DNA from: Balanoglossus misakiensis
Taxonomy: Eukaryota > Hemichordata
Length of the DNA stretch: 64,000 bases
NCBI GenBank assembly: GCA_040954595.2
Contig: CM082581.2
Coordinates: 6,448,001-6,512,000, forward strand
Direction: 5' to 3'
In this document: positions 14,669-25,800 of the stretch, piece after piece
Numbering within the stretch: position 1 is the first letter of the stretch
Layout: each line of letters opens with the position of its first letter
Translations under genes and position numbers: made by a program
Notes under the pieces: generated by a model
Told to the model about the DNA's origin: nothing
The model's database searches: none
Seen by the model: only the letters and a program-made list of their open reading frames with translations

Positions 14669-16779
14669 CTGAAAAAAAGATATGTCGCAAAGTGTAATAC
14701 GTTAATTTAAGACAAAGAATTTACCATCACATTGAGCTCTAACCACTTACATGTACTGTAGTAGTTTGACTACTACCACACGCTGATCTTTGTATACAGA
14801 GACCGTCACGCGGAGAAATTCAACAAACACGCCAAAGTTATCATTTCAATTTCGCGAACTTGGTGAAACAAGAGTTGAACTTTCAATCTGTGTTCACAGT
14901 GAAGTAGTCGACATTCCTGCCACGCTCTGAATATTTGTTCCATCGCTTCAGGAAGACAACTCATTAGGAATGCAGGCCTGCTGGTAGAGCCCGAGGGGAA
15001 TCGTTAGGTAGCGAACGGAAGGCGCCCTCAATAGCGGTCGGCTAGCCAAGGCGCGAGCATTCGGATGAGATTTGACCGCCGTCTTGCCCGTGTCTGAAGT
15101 TTATATTACTGCTTCAGTGCGCGGATAACAGACGGCGGATTGTCTTTCACCGCGTTGGAAAGGAATACATCTGATGACTCGTGGGAAAAACAGTAGTCAA
15201 TGGATGTTTGTGCCAGATGGACGGATAACTCCAGGTGCACTGAGGATGTTCCCATAAAATACAGCATCCGATACAAATTTATGGAATTCAGGTCAAGCCT
15301 TCGACTCCTTCCCTACAATCCATGGTAGTAGTTTATGTGTGAACTTGAGACAATATTTCCCGCTATGTACTAGAATGCGAGCGGAGTTCTGGCAGGGGAG
15401 CATCCCGCATATTTTGTTAAACAGAACAATATAAGGGAATGGTCACAGTTTCTTCGGCCTGGGAGTGGTGGATTCATGGGGGAGGTCACCCTATTTTGGA
15501 ATTGGTGATGGGGTCACCCACTTTTCCATATTCGATAAAGGGGGTCAGTCACTTGGTGACATCCACAAAATAGAATCAACCGCCGCCCCCCCCCCCCGGC
15601 CGAAGAAACTGACCAGTCCCTAAATGACAAAACAGCGCAAAAATGGTGTGCACGGATAGTGACATTACCCCTCTAAGAAGGCACGATAAAACGCCAGCTT
15701 ACCCACGAAGTTGTCCCCGACGGTGATGACCGCAATCGCTTGTTTGCTGCCGTACTTATTCTTCACGGTGCACGAGTACTCCCCCTGGTGACTCCTGGTG
15801 AAGGGCTCGATCTGCAGCCACCCCGTCACCTGGTGCTTGTCGGGTCCCCCGCGGGACTGCACCACCACGTTGCGGTCGTCGCCCGGCAGCACCACCGGTC
15901 CCTCCTCCTCCTCCTCCGTGATCCTGTGCCACTCGAAGCTCGGGGACGGGTAACCCGTGGCCTCGCAGGTCAGCGTGATTTTGTCGCCCGTGAAATTGTG
16001 GTGGCTGTCAGGCGGGGTGTCCAGCAGTGGAGCTGCCGTATTGGAGAGAGAAAAAAATCCATTATTAAACAAGTATTCATTTTTATCGATGCAAGAGCAA
16101 GCATGGTATTTTTTCATCAAATATCGGGAGGAATATATACCTTTACTAAAACTATGACTGAAACATGATTTTCCATGTTTTGGTATTAATGTATATTTAA
16201 TAAAACGTGCTGAATCACACAGGGCTAGCCACAAGACTTTGTATACACAAACATGTTCCTCACAATGTTATGCCCTGTTACCACACGCAAACAATCTAAT
16301 GAAATCACCACTTCCAGGTCGCAACTATAAACATACAGTGGCCATCCTGAACCGACCAGCGACGTCTCGGCGAACAGCAATACCGGTCACGGATGCTGTT
16401 TTACATCGACCTCATCACAACGGTAATAGTTTACCCCAATACCCAATACTCCAAGACTTAAAAAACTAGGAAGCTTCGTCGACCGGATGATTTACAAGTG
16501 TTTCTCGGCACAGAAGATTGATTGTCCTTGGGGCGTGTACGTTTCCCCTTGCCGGATTGATTTTTTTACGCGTCTGTATTGGATATACACAAAGGAAGCT
16601 CGCTCTTCCGGTCAAAACATCACAAGACGGGCCTGGTATACTTCTTGGTCCATGGCAACTGAATACATGTACTACCCATGGGTAATATCATACGAATTAT
16701 CGCATTCACTCGCGTTCACTCGGCAATCTACAGTATCAGGTATTTGATATAACGATATTCAAAGTTTGTCTACCTGTTG

Positions 16780-16811
<32 letters not shown>

Positions 16812-19800
16812 TGTATGTATGTATGTATGTATGTATGTATGTATGTATGTATGTATGTATGTATGTATGTATGTACATGTATGTACATGTATGTATATAT
16901 GTATGCATGCATGCATGCATGTATGCCTATAACTATATACTTCATATAGCACCTTACTTCTTTCAGCTTTCGCGTCGTCTTTTCGCGTTATCGATGATAA
17001 CAATGATCACAGTTCCATGGTTATACCGTACGTGTACATCGACATGTAGAATTATGCACCAGCAAAAGATGTCAACGTAAACACCAGAGGACGGAAGGGA
17101 AGGGGGGGGGGGCAATAAATCAGAAGTCGACGCCAATGGGTCGGTGCGGACGTCAGCGGTACGAGGATCATAAAGACGTTGACAAGAAACATGGTAACGG
17201 AGAGTTCGAATCCGATTCGAGCCTTGCACCAGGGTAAAGGAAGAGAACAATGAAGCATCAAAACATAGATGTTTATCGGTTCGAATAGAAGTATCGTTTT
17301 TTAATAAAGAATGATGAAGCATTCGGGGTTCAAAAAGTTGGCGGTTGTATATTTTTTCTGTGTGAAGTGACGCACGGCATATAGGGCTCACAAGGAACCA
17401 TTAATTACGCTCACTTAGTTTTGTCCAATGGTGCTGGTTCACCACACGCGATGCGTCATGGTTCTGTGGTCAAATAAACTTGACAGAATCTCTTCTCAGA
17501 GTGAATGAATTGGCCATTACTCGAAGTCAAACAGACACAAAGCGTGGCGTACGTTGTTTATTTATTGGCCGAGAAATCGCGAAATGGGGACGGGGGTAAA
17601 GTATATGATCTGTAGATATGCATTGAAGTTTTTTGCTAACTGTCTTGTATGGCTTTTGTTCGTATTTGTCTTGATTCAGTTACTATAAATGATTATTTAA
17701 CTTACGAAGAGCCAAGATGTTTAGATATGATATTACCGCCTCGATCATAATATATAACCCTAATTAAAACCAAATCTTCAAATAACCCACCCAAAAACTA
17801 TGCCTTGAACATTTCCTCGCTTTGCTCAAGGTCCGAGGGACATTGCCCTAATTTAAACCGCAATACATTAACCCACCCTTCAAATATTCCTTTTCACATC
17901 TCATCTACTCTTGACCGCGCATGAATCAACGTTATTTATTACTGCGAGACCATCACCGTCTCTCTTCCCGTCGGCATAAGACTTCATAGAGAACGTCTTA
18001 TCCGTATCCTGTATACACCTATGCGGGCCTTTATTAATTGGCATGTACCGGGGTTTGGAAAGAAAGAACCCGCGTGTCCACGCTGTTCACACTACTTTTT
18101 CTAATGGAGCGTGACTTCCGCGGACAACATTACGGTCGGTATGCAAGATGACCCGTGCACCTGTCCGGTGAGAGGTGGTGGCCTGCAGAACGGTGCAAAA
18201 CCAGGTGCTTCGATACTTTTGGAACTCGCCCAACGCGAAACGGCTTTGTGGAAAGAAACTCAGAAAATATGCAGACATCTCGATAATGTGTTAAGTGTTC
18301 ACACAATGGTGCTTTATAGTGAATGGTTGGTGGGCATATTTCCGCAACCAAAATTTCTCCTCGTCTGCAGGACAATTTTGTGTACAAATGTACGTTTTCC
18401 AGTACATGTACTTGAAACTATTTAAATTCTTGTGGAATTCTCCGTATATATTCTCAACACACTACACGTTTTTGAGACCGCCGTCAATATTTTCCAGACT
18501 TGCTTCCGAGCTGTCGATGGAGCGTTTGACCGTGGGAAAAGGGGTCTCCTAGTGGGTGCCGGTTTGGACCTCTCACCAGGAATCGACATGAACGCTATTC
18601 CGCGTGTACTGTAAAAGTGCAGAGGAGCCTTGAACTTTAACTCATCGAAACCATTTAGACAGAAACAACCCATTGTTCAAATGATGTACCCTCGGGTCAG
18701 TTTCTATTCAGGCGATACCCATGTGTCGTGTTTGTCAAATTTGTCGCGATGCTAAACTGTTAATCTGGGTACGTCCACCGATCAGTCAATGTCTCTGTCG
18801 CATTTGATTACACCGCTCCACATATTGTGTGGCATGCAGCTGGCAGGGCCATGACACGACGTACTTTGACGACAGTGTCAAAGACAACTGGAAGAGTGTC
18901 GGTATAGACGGACACACAATGGGGTGTGGAATACCAAGAATTGCACCCACAGCATCTAGCTGGTTATACGAGGTGCACTTGGCACGCAGTGAATTGACGA
19001 ACGCCGGGTAATCGCAAGCAAATGTGTCAGTGTCGAATAAGTGATAGCAAGGTCACTGAGCCCGTAGACTCTGGGAATCCAGGATTCGATCTTCCTATCT
19101 ATCTATCTATCCATTCATCCATCCATCCACCCATCCACAGTGGTTAAAACGGTGTCACGTTATTGGCCATGATAAAACGTACGTCACCTATGTTTTTGCA
19201 TATATGCAAAATTTAATTTATTAGCCAGTCAAAAAGGAATTCACCTGTACCTCTTGTACACGCTGTTTGCTTAGAGTTGTTGCTTTTTGTTCAACTACGA
19301 TGTACGTGTAGTTATTTTAACCCTAATCGAGCATACATGTAAATACCATGTAAGATAATGCAGTTGCCCCCCCCCCCCCCTCTCCCCCATTCACAGCGAT
19401 CAAGTAATTTGTCAGCACGTTTCGATTTCACACCCAGTCTTTTGGCACAGGGGCTTTTTCCTTTGTGTCCAGCGAAACAGTAGTTCTTGAAGTAGCATTC
19501 CACTAGTGTTCAAGCCGACGATGCATAAAATATTAGCGTTTCGAGTTTCCGGAAAATTGCCCCCGCCAGCTAAAAGCCCTTCGCGTACATGCACTATGTC
19601 AAGGCAGTGTATTAATTACATGGTGAGTTGACAGACCCTGGAGAAAGTGTCCGTGACGTCACTCTTATTGCGACCGTGGCGTGTATAAACAACTTTATTT
19701 TGAATGGAAAACAGTTCATGAATTGCACATTTGGGTCTGAAATTATTATTAATTTCACATTGATGCTTCGCAGGAGTTTGGCACGGTCCGATAAACTTTC

Positions 19801-22385
19801 ACCGACAAGGGGTGTCTGCGCAGCTGTGTTGCAGCGCCGAAAATCACTCAACGTCGTGTACCACCGAGCATACGGCCAATTTCTGGCGTGAAGTGATACT
19901 TAGGCGGGCGAGTGCCACGCACACCAACCTGTGTGGCCAAACTCCACGTAGCAGGACTCTCCTATATATTGTGCATCAGCACCTCGATTTTTGGTCAATT
20001 TTGAATATTGTTCAAACGAAAAGCGTTTCCACGGTAACACTCCCTGCGGGGTCATTAACCAATTACAGCCCACCGAGTTGGCAAGTAATGCCCATTCAGC
20101 GTGTATGACGATGACATTAAAATTCAGTTGGGGGCAGTAAACATCTGTACTGACAGCATATTTGAGATGACTCCGATAGGACATCGTCCACCGTGTCACA
20201 TCTCAAGGGCACTGCAGTCTCCGCTCAACCTCGTTCCGGGTTTTCTCACTGCCTGGAACCGGTAACCCCCCCCCCCCCCAAAAAAAAAACGACATCCAAC
20301 CCCGCTGGGACCCACCACAAGAATTACAAACGGAAACCAATCGCCGGTTTTATACGATATATTAAAATCTCACTTCATCGTGGGGTTTTGCTATTTGCGT
20401 TTATGTAGCTCTTGTCGCGGAAATAAAAGTTTACGACGGCCATGAAAATTCCGGTTATTCCCGCTTAATCAGCAATGAAGCGCGTAATGGCTTCTAAAAT
20501 GTCGGTCTGTATGCTGTCTCTCTCATTTCCAACAATCCGCGTGGTTCACCTTGACCGATGCAATGTCGTGATTTATGTCCACAATAAAAAGTGGACTTGA
20601 TAAGCGAGGAAAATTCGCACTGTCTCGTCACGTGCGCATCGCAGTCTTGACAAACATGTGCGGAAATTCATAGCCAAGGAAATGATGATTTAAGCCCCAA
20701 AACCATATAACTAAAGTCTTGAGCATTTTTATCTCCAACATTACCAGACCAGCAAAATGTCACATCGAATGTTCTTAAGCGCCCGCAAACGTCGTCGTTC
20801 CTGCTGATCAAACGACTACCATTTTGTGGCCAACGATCAGAAATTAAAATTCCTTTACCAGGATCTATGCAGAGGCCCCAAACCATCCCCAGGCAAACCG
20901 ACCCCCAACTCCATCGCGAAAGGTTAGGCAATTTAATAGGTGGTGGATTTGCAAGGCTTTGGGCGTTACTAATCGAATCAAGCAACCAGACATACTGAGG
21001 AACGCAACTGAACTGAACACTTCGAACTTTTGTTGCATCTCGGAAATCGTCGGTCTATTTTGCAGCTGTGCAACGTCACTGATTTTCTTAGTCCTGAACT
21101 ACAGTCATGTACTATCTGACAATACCATAAAACAAACTACGTCACAATCAACTATTATACCACAATGTGACTTTAAAAGAAGATTTACCGCTTGTGTATG
21201 TGCAAATTGGAGAGTGATAAGATAATACGGATGTTTTCTGTAGCGCAAACATTAAGGTGAATACGATTTTCGCTGCAATATTATAACGATACGTGACATT
21301 TATGCACAGAAAGACATTAATGAACAAACGTGGATCTGTCGTCAGATGATAAAAGGCAAAAGTTTTTGCGGACACCAAAATGATTTCATGAGTCGATATG
21401 TGGACACATTCCGATCATGTCCTCACGGCGCGAAAGGTCAAGCCCAGGGAATTGCAAGCAATTAATGTATAATATAGAAACAAATAATAACGTGTCCTCA
21501 CAAAATAAAGACGAGCATCCATACAATGCTCCAACACGGCCACTTCAAAGAACAATATCCTGTCTCAAAAGATGCTACCCCTCCCTGCCTTCCTGTAGTA
21601 GACGCTGCGGAAATTCCGGAGTTTACTTTAGAGGTTCGGTCGGGGTCACTGTCAACATGCAGTGGTACCCTTGGAATTGACAATGACGCATGACGAGTAT
21701 CAATTAACCGATAATGTTTGCCACATGTGTGGCATGAAGCACCCCCATGCACGAAGTGACCGCGTTCCGACCGTATTTATTTGGCCTTAACAGGTCAGTC
21801 GCAGTGTTTTTGTTTACAGGCGTAACAACACGGCTACTTAAAAACATTCGAAGGTTTTTGTTATGGATCTGGGACAGGCGGTAAATCTTCTTTTTAAAAT
21901 AGGCATTGAACTTGATGGAGGAAACGTAAAAAAATGTACTCACCGCTTGGGCAGGGCCCCTTGTGCAGGACGGAGATGTCTTTGCCGAAGCGATACATGT
22001 CCGCCGTCACCTGGCACAGATTCTGGTAGGTCTGGCCGTTGGTGCCGCAGACGACATCGGTGTGTTGGCAGTAGCAGACGGTCAGCGGGTCTTCCGGGGT
22101 GTGTTCCGGGTGGGCCTTGCACACCAGGTCGGTGCCGCACTTGCCGTACTTGTAGTAGCGCCGATCGATCTTCACCAGCCCCTCGCGGTCGCACAGCATG
22201 CCCTCGCGGTTGCCGCAGATCTCGCAGCAGCCGCAGCGGTCCTTCACCATCCCGGCGATGCAGCCGACCTGCGGGCCGCACTCCTCGGGCCGGCACTCCC
22301 CGCACTCCGGCAGGGGCTCGTGATCCGGCTGCGCCGCGACGAAACTCGAAAGTGCCGCCCAAAGCAAAAGCGCCAAAAGCTTCAT
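14565..22385 (-). CDS. KAZALD1: KAZALD1-like secreted IGFBP-Kazal-Ig protein (whole gene, 3 exons)
   Basis: Three exons (22385-21944, 16032-15703, 14668-14565) join in phases 1 and 1 to 291 codons. Human KAZALD1 is close to this length. Order: signal peptide (residues 1-19, MKLLALLLWAALSSFVAA); IGFBP N-terminal module with CRPEEC and the hallmark CGCCEIC; Kazal-type domain (VCGTNGQTYQNLC, closing GPC); one Ig-like domain with the Cys...Trp...Tyr-x-Cys pattern, an N-glycosylation site (NFT), and LPGDD, RGGP and VTGWLQI; acidic Asp/Glu tail. LPGDD, RGGP, VTGWLQI and the acidic tail point to KAZALD1 rather than IGFBP7 or IGFBPL1. The family is secreted, associates with extracellular matrix and is linked to bone and regeneration in vertebrates. 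Whether this copy binds IGFs or inhibits proteases cannot be read from sequence. Confidence 0.9.
14669..15702 (-). other. Intron 2 of the KAZALD1-like gene
   Basis: 1.0 kb, GT...AG, phase 1. It contains a 12-base C run at 15586-15597 (plus strand). No other element was recognised. Confidence 0.75.
15703..16032 (-). CDS. KAZALD1: KAZALD1-like exon 2: Ig-like domain
   Basis: The acceptor is CGGCAG|CTCCACTG and the donor is GTGG|GTAAGC; 330 bases, entering and leaving in phase 1, a classic symmetric module exon. The first codon, split across the junction, becomes Ala (CPS-A-PLLDTPPD). It encodes one I-set-like Ig domain: ITLTCEATGYPSPSFEW ... GEYSCTVKN. A run of glutamates (EEEEE) lies in the loop before VVLPGDD. 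Confidence 0.9.
16781..16926. repeat. (ATGT)n microsatellite grading into ATGC units
   Basis: Pure ATGT units from about 16783 to 16874, then imperfect copies with ACATGT and GCATGC variants to about 16926. Both strands appear open (VCMYVCMY or THIHTYIH) only because the repeat lacks stops. Confidence 0.95.
19095..19138. repeat. (ATCT)n-(ATCC)n tetranucleotide tract
   Basis: Short run of ATCT units changing to ATCC and ACCC variants, inside intron 1 of the KAZALD1-like gene. Confidence 0.85.
20266..20289. repeat. C14-A10 homopolymer junction
   Basis: Fourteen C directly followed by about ten A (plus strand). Such tracts are prone to sequencing error, so the exact length is uncertain. Confidence 0.85.
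21944..22385 (-). CDS. KAZALD1: KAZALD1-like exon 1: signal peptide, IGFBP and Kazal domains
   Basis: It starts at ATG 22385 in a favourable context (AAAACCATGA, A at -3) and encodes 147 codons plus one base. The donor is AAGCG|GTGAGTAC. It holds 16 or more cysteines, including CGECRPEEC, RCGCCEICG and the Kazal C-x-C...C-G-T-N-G pattern. The exon is strikingly GC-rich. Continuing past the donor reads into a non-homologous tail (EYIFLRF...), so the splice is required. Confidence 0.9.
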
Positions 22386-22870
22386 GGTTTTACCCCGTTA
22401 CGCCTTCAAAACCAAGCCAGCGAGAACGTGCAAACGGTTAACGGTCGCAACAAAAAATAGAAAACCGGCGCAGATGGAAAGAAATGATTAATGATGATGC
22501 TCCGCTTTCAGTTTTGGGTCGTATTTTCAGCGTAAAGTACTTCTAGGCTTGCGCGCACAATTAATCGGTTGTAGTCCCCCTTTCTCGGAGGGTAAGCAGC
22601 ACTTATGGATTGGAACAACTCCAACAAATACCGGAGGTAATTTCCTAAGTACACCAAACCCGCCTTCTGAACTTCAGGGAACCCGAGCGCGAGTCGCCCG
22701 ATGATGCTGGTGTTTGCGACAGAGTTCACCAAATGCGCCGAAAGAAAACTTTTTTCGCTGCCCAGCGCCGGCTTCTGCGCAAGTTCCGGGGGGCTTGCGC
22801 GCCCGGTAATGAACGCGACACGACCTAATAGTAACACAACACCACCGCGGGATTCCCGGAGCTATACAAC
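22386..22870 (-). promoter_or_regulatory. CpG-rich 5' region of the KAZALD1-like gene
   Basis: The block upstream of the start codon stays GC- and CpG-rich to about 22870 before the base composition drops, which fits a CpG promoter plus 5' UTR. A 109-residue open frame on the same strand (22837-22508) has no recognisable domain and is best treated as leader or chance sequence. A possible leader-exon donor (GAGGAG|GTGAGG) lies at about 22973. No TATA box was identified. Confidence 0.35.
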
Positions 22871-25800
22871 AAATTCAATTTAGAAAACTTAAACGCGGCG
22901 CAATTTCAAGCACAGTCTGGGAAATTTCCTCGCTGAAAGCAAGGGACTTGTGGATAATTATCCCCTCACCTCCTCGCTGATAAACCGCTAACCTTTCGAC
23001 CGCCGTGTGAATTATCGGGAGCAATCTCTGGGTGGAAAATTCTCCGGGCGCTTGACCCTTGCTTTACACTCTGAACGCCGCCAACAGTTTCACTTGTGGC
23101 GCGGTAGGGAAGTTATTTCGGGAGATTTGCGTCGGCCAATCAGCCGGAAAAGTGCACCCGGAGAGAAGCACGCGAAATTACGTTCACCTGGACTAGATTT
23201 GAAAAGGAAAGGGGTTCGGGTTACGTTTTGGGGGTTATTGCGTTCCTACTTGGCATTCCAGACAGCATTTCAACCCAAAGATGATTTTTTTCTGGACAAA
23301 ATAGAGAATAACTCGGCTCACACTTCATTAAAACCTTTCTTTCTGCTGCAGTCTCTCATTTTCACAGTTTTATGACCTCCCACGTTCTTTGCTTCGATAC
23401 GTGCAACTATAATGGCGACTTGGTTGGAAAATGTCTATTTAATTACAATACAAATCAAATGGAATCTTCCTCGCAATTCTTTGCCACACACGACCACAAA
23501 AATTGTGTATTGTGAGAGCTAACAACTTTAGATTCTTTAAATTAGTAGTTTCGCAGCCATGGTACAGAAATAGTGAATGCGCGTAGCGGGGATGCCAGGG
23601 AAGGATTCCCTCAGCTTTACGGCAACATCGTCGTAAATCACGTGCCTCTTTACGGCAAACACTGGTTCACGAGGAGATGTACGACACGAAACACAGGCTC
23701 ACTCGGTGCGAAAGGCGCTAACCAAATTCAGACTGTATCGCAACCGCGGTGAATCAAGTCTATGAATGTCCAGCGTGTAGATATATGATAGCTAGAGGGC
23801 GCTCTCAAACCAGTCGACACCTTTCGATCGAATATATTGCCTCTCAAGATTCTTCATGTCCAATTATTTTCTCAATAAGCGAAGGAAAAATTGAGAGGGA
23901 TGGGGAAGAAATCTTGTCCAAAAAATACATTGCAGCGACGGCCAGGCTATTTGCCGCATGATGTGCAACTGAGTGGCGACAATGAACTTTCTTGCCTAGG
24001 CTTCTAACCTACACCAAATCATGGACTCTGATACTGTCAAACAAATGGCTGCAGGTCAGGGGTCTTGGACTGAAACGAGGGAATCAGTAGTCGTTATCCA
24101 CACATGGGTGAACTTATACACAAATCACACAACGCATCGCTGCAGACCGTGGAGTTTCTTGGCCTGAATACTTTTCACAGTAAAATACACATCAACGGGA
24201 GCAGGTCAAATGAGGATGTATCTTGACAAGAAATACAAGCGCGCAGCCGCGAGAGGGAGCGGGACCAAGGCAAGAGCTGACAATGGACTTCGGGTGCAAA
24301 GCATACGCGGGCATATGCATTTGCAGGGAATTATTCCTATCTTACAACTCTGTACCGTAGCCCTTGGTCTAGAACTTTAATTTGTCACGGAGCGATGGGA
24401 AAAAGTGTCGAGTCAAGGTTTGGAGTCAAGAACGCTTGATGGGAGAGAACTTAATAAAATAAACTTTCTCGGCCTTCGAGTAGGCAACTTTGACTCAAGC
24501 GACATGCCATGCCAGTTACATGTACATGGGTAGATTATTTCCAAGTACAAAAATGTTTAATTAAGTGAGTTTCCCCGAGGAGCAGGAACTGAGTCTGAAC
24601 GTGGCCTTTGATTTCCAAGGTAACAAACTCGTTCGCGCTATGTCTGCCGTATACAATCTGCATTTTATGCCTTTCAACACCTGGTGTGCGTGTATGTGGA
24701 GAACGCATTGATCACTTGCACTCAACACTGGCCTATCAGAAGTCGACGGATCAATTCGTATGACTGGCCTATTGATGATTTCAAGCATTTGCAATACACC
24801 AACTCCCATGTTTTCCACGTCTTGCAATCATGGGAGACAGCGTCAGGTAATAACGGCGCTAACGCACAATGATAGAAAAAGGGCACCGACCTCTAGCGCG
24901 TGTCAAGATAACCCATTTCAAGAAGAATTTCATCGATTTTCTTATAAAGACAGATAAATAGCATAATCTTCTCCATTGTTCATTCTCACATCGATTTGAA
25001 GCGTCGATCTTTCTTAGGCATAATATTGGGTTTGAGCTATTCAAAGTTTTGCATAACAAAAGACTATTTGGTCTGGGGTACTCGGCATAAGAGAACTCTA
25101 GACCCAGAAGCACATGCTGACGTAATGCCGGGTCTACGTTAACTTGTCCTTATGCAGGAGACAATGAACTTTTGGACATGTGTACATGTATAGGGCCTGG
25201 CGAAGCTTAGGAGACGGGGGATTTATGTGGACTAGTGCAGAATAGACGAGGTTTCGCGAAATTCTCTGTTTGGTCTGCAACGAAATTGCTCCAGTGGCCG
25301 AAGATAGCAAAGGGCCGGTGATCCTATTTAGATTGAAATGATGAAGTGAATGGAAGAGGGCCTCCAAAAGACAATATGGGGAGGGACAATGGAGCGATCG
25401 ATGCCGGGATCCCTGTAATTATCGACGACGCCGTGCGAATTTGCGTCAGTGGATTTCGATCGAAACTGTGACCATGGTCACGTTAGGACGCCCATTGACG
25501 TCGGCGGCTGAAGAACTAAAATGCAACATGAAGTTATAAGATTGGTGGCGCCCTAACTTATTATACGCAGATCATGCATACTGGCCAAAAGAGCGCCTCG
25601 CTCATGATGTTTTACCAGATTCAGCTATACAGGTATACGAAAATATCAAAAATTGCCATTTAACAGAAAATATCCTACGTGACGTTTGTCACGTGCTTCT
25701 TTACCTTAAGAGTGAAATTTCCGGTGTTTAATTGGGTGAATGAACGGGGTAAATATTTAATGACGGGCTTATTCTCTTGAAAGCACAGACTGCAATGTCT

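Larger units (their letters stand above)
16033..21943 (-). other. Intron 1 of the KAZALD1-like gene
   Basis: 5.9 kb, GT...AG, phase 1. It holds the (ATGT)n microsatellite at 16781-16926, an (ATCT/ATCC)n tract at 19095-19138, and C or G runs at 17102-17112, 19367-19380 and 20266-20279. A minus-strand open frame at 20668-20985 is discussed under findings. Confidence 0.7.

Noticed and set aside
15740-16168. 142-codon plus-strand open frame
   Set aside because: Antisense to the KAZALD1-like Ig exon, which has consensus splice sites and clear domain motifs.
21863-22460. Two large plus-strand open frames (192 and 165 codons) rich in Arg/Pro/Cys or Ala/Val/Leu
   Set aside because: Both are shadows of the GC-rich IGFBP-Kazal exon on the minus strand.
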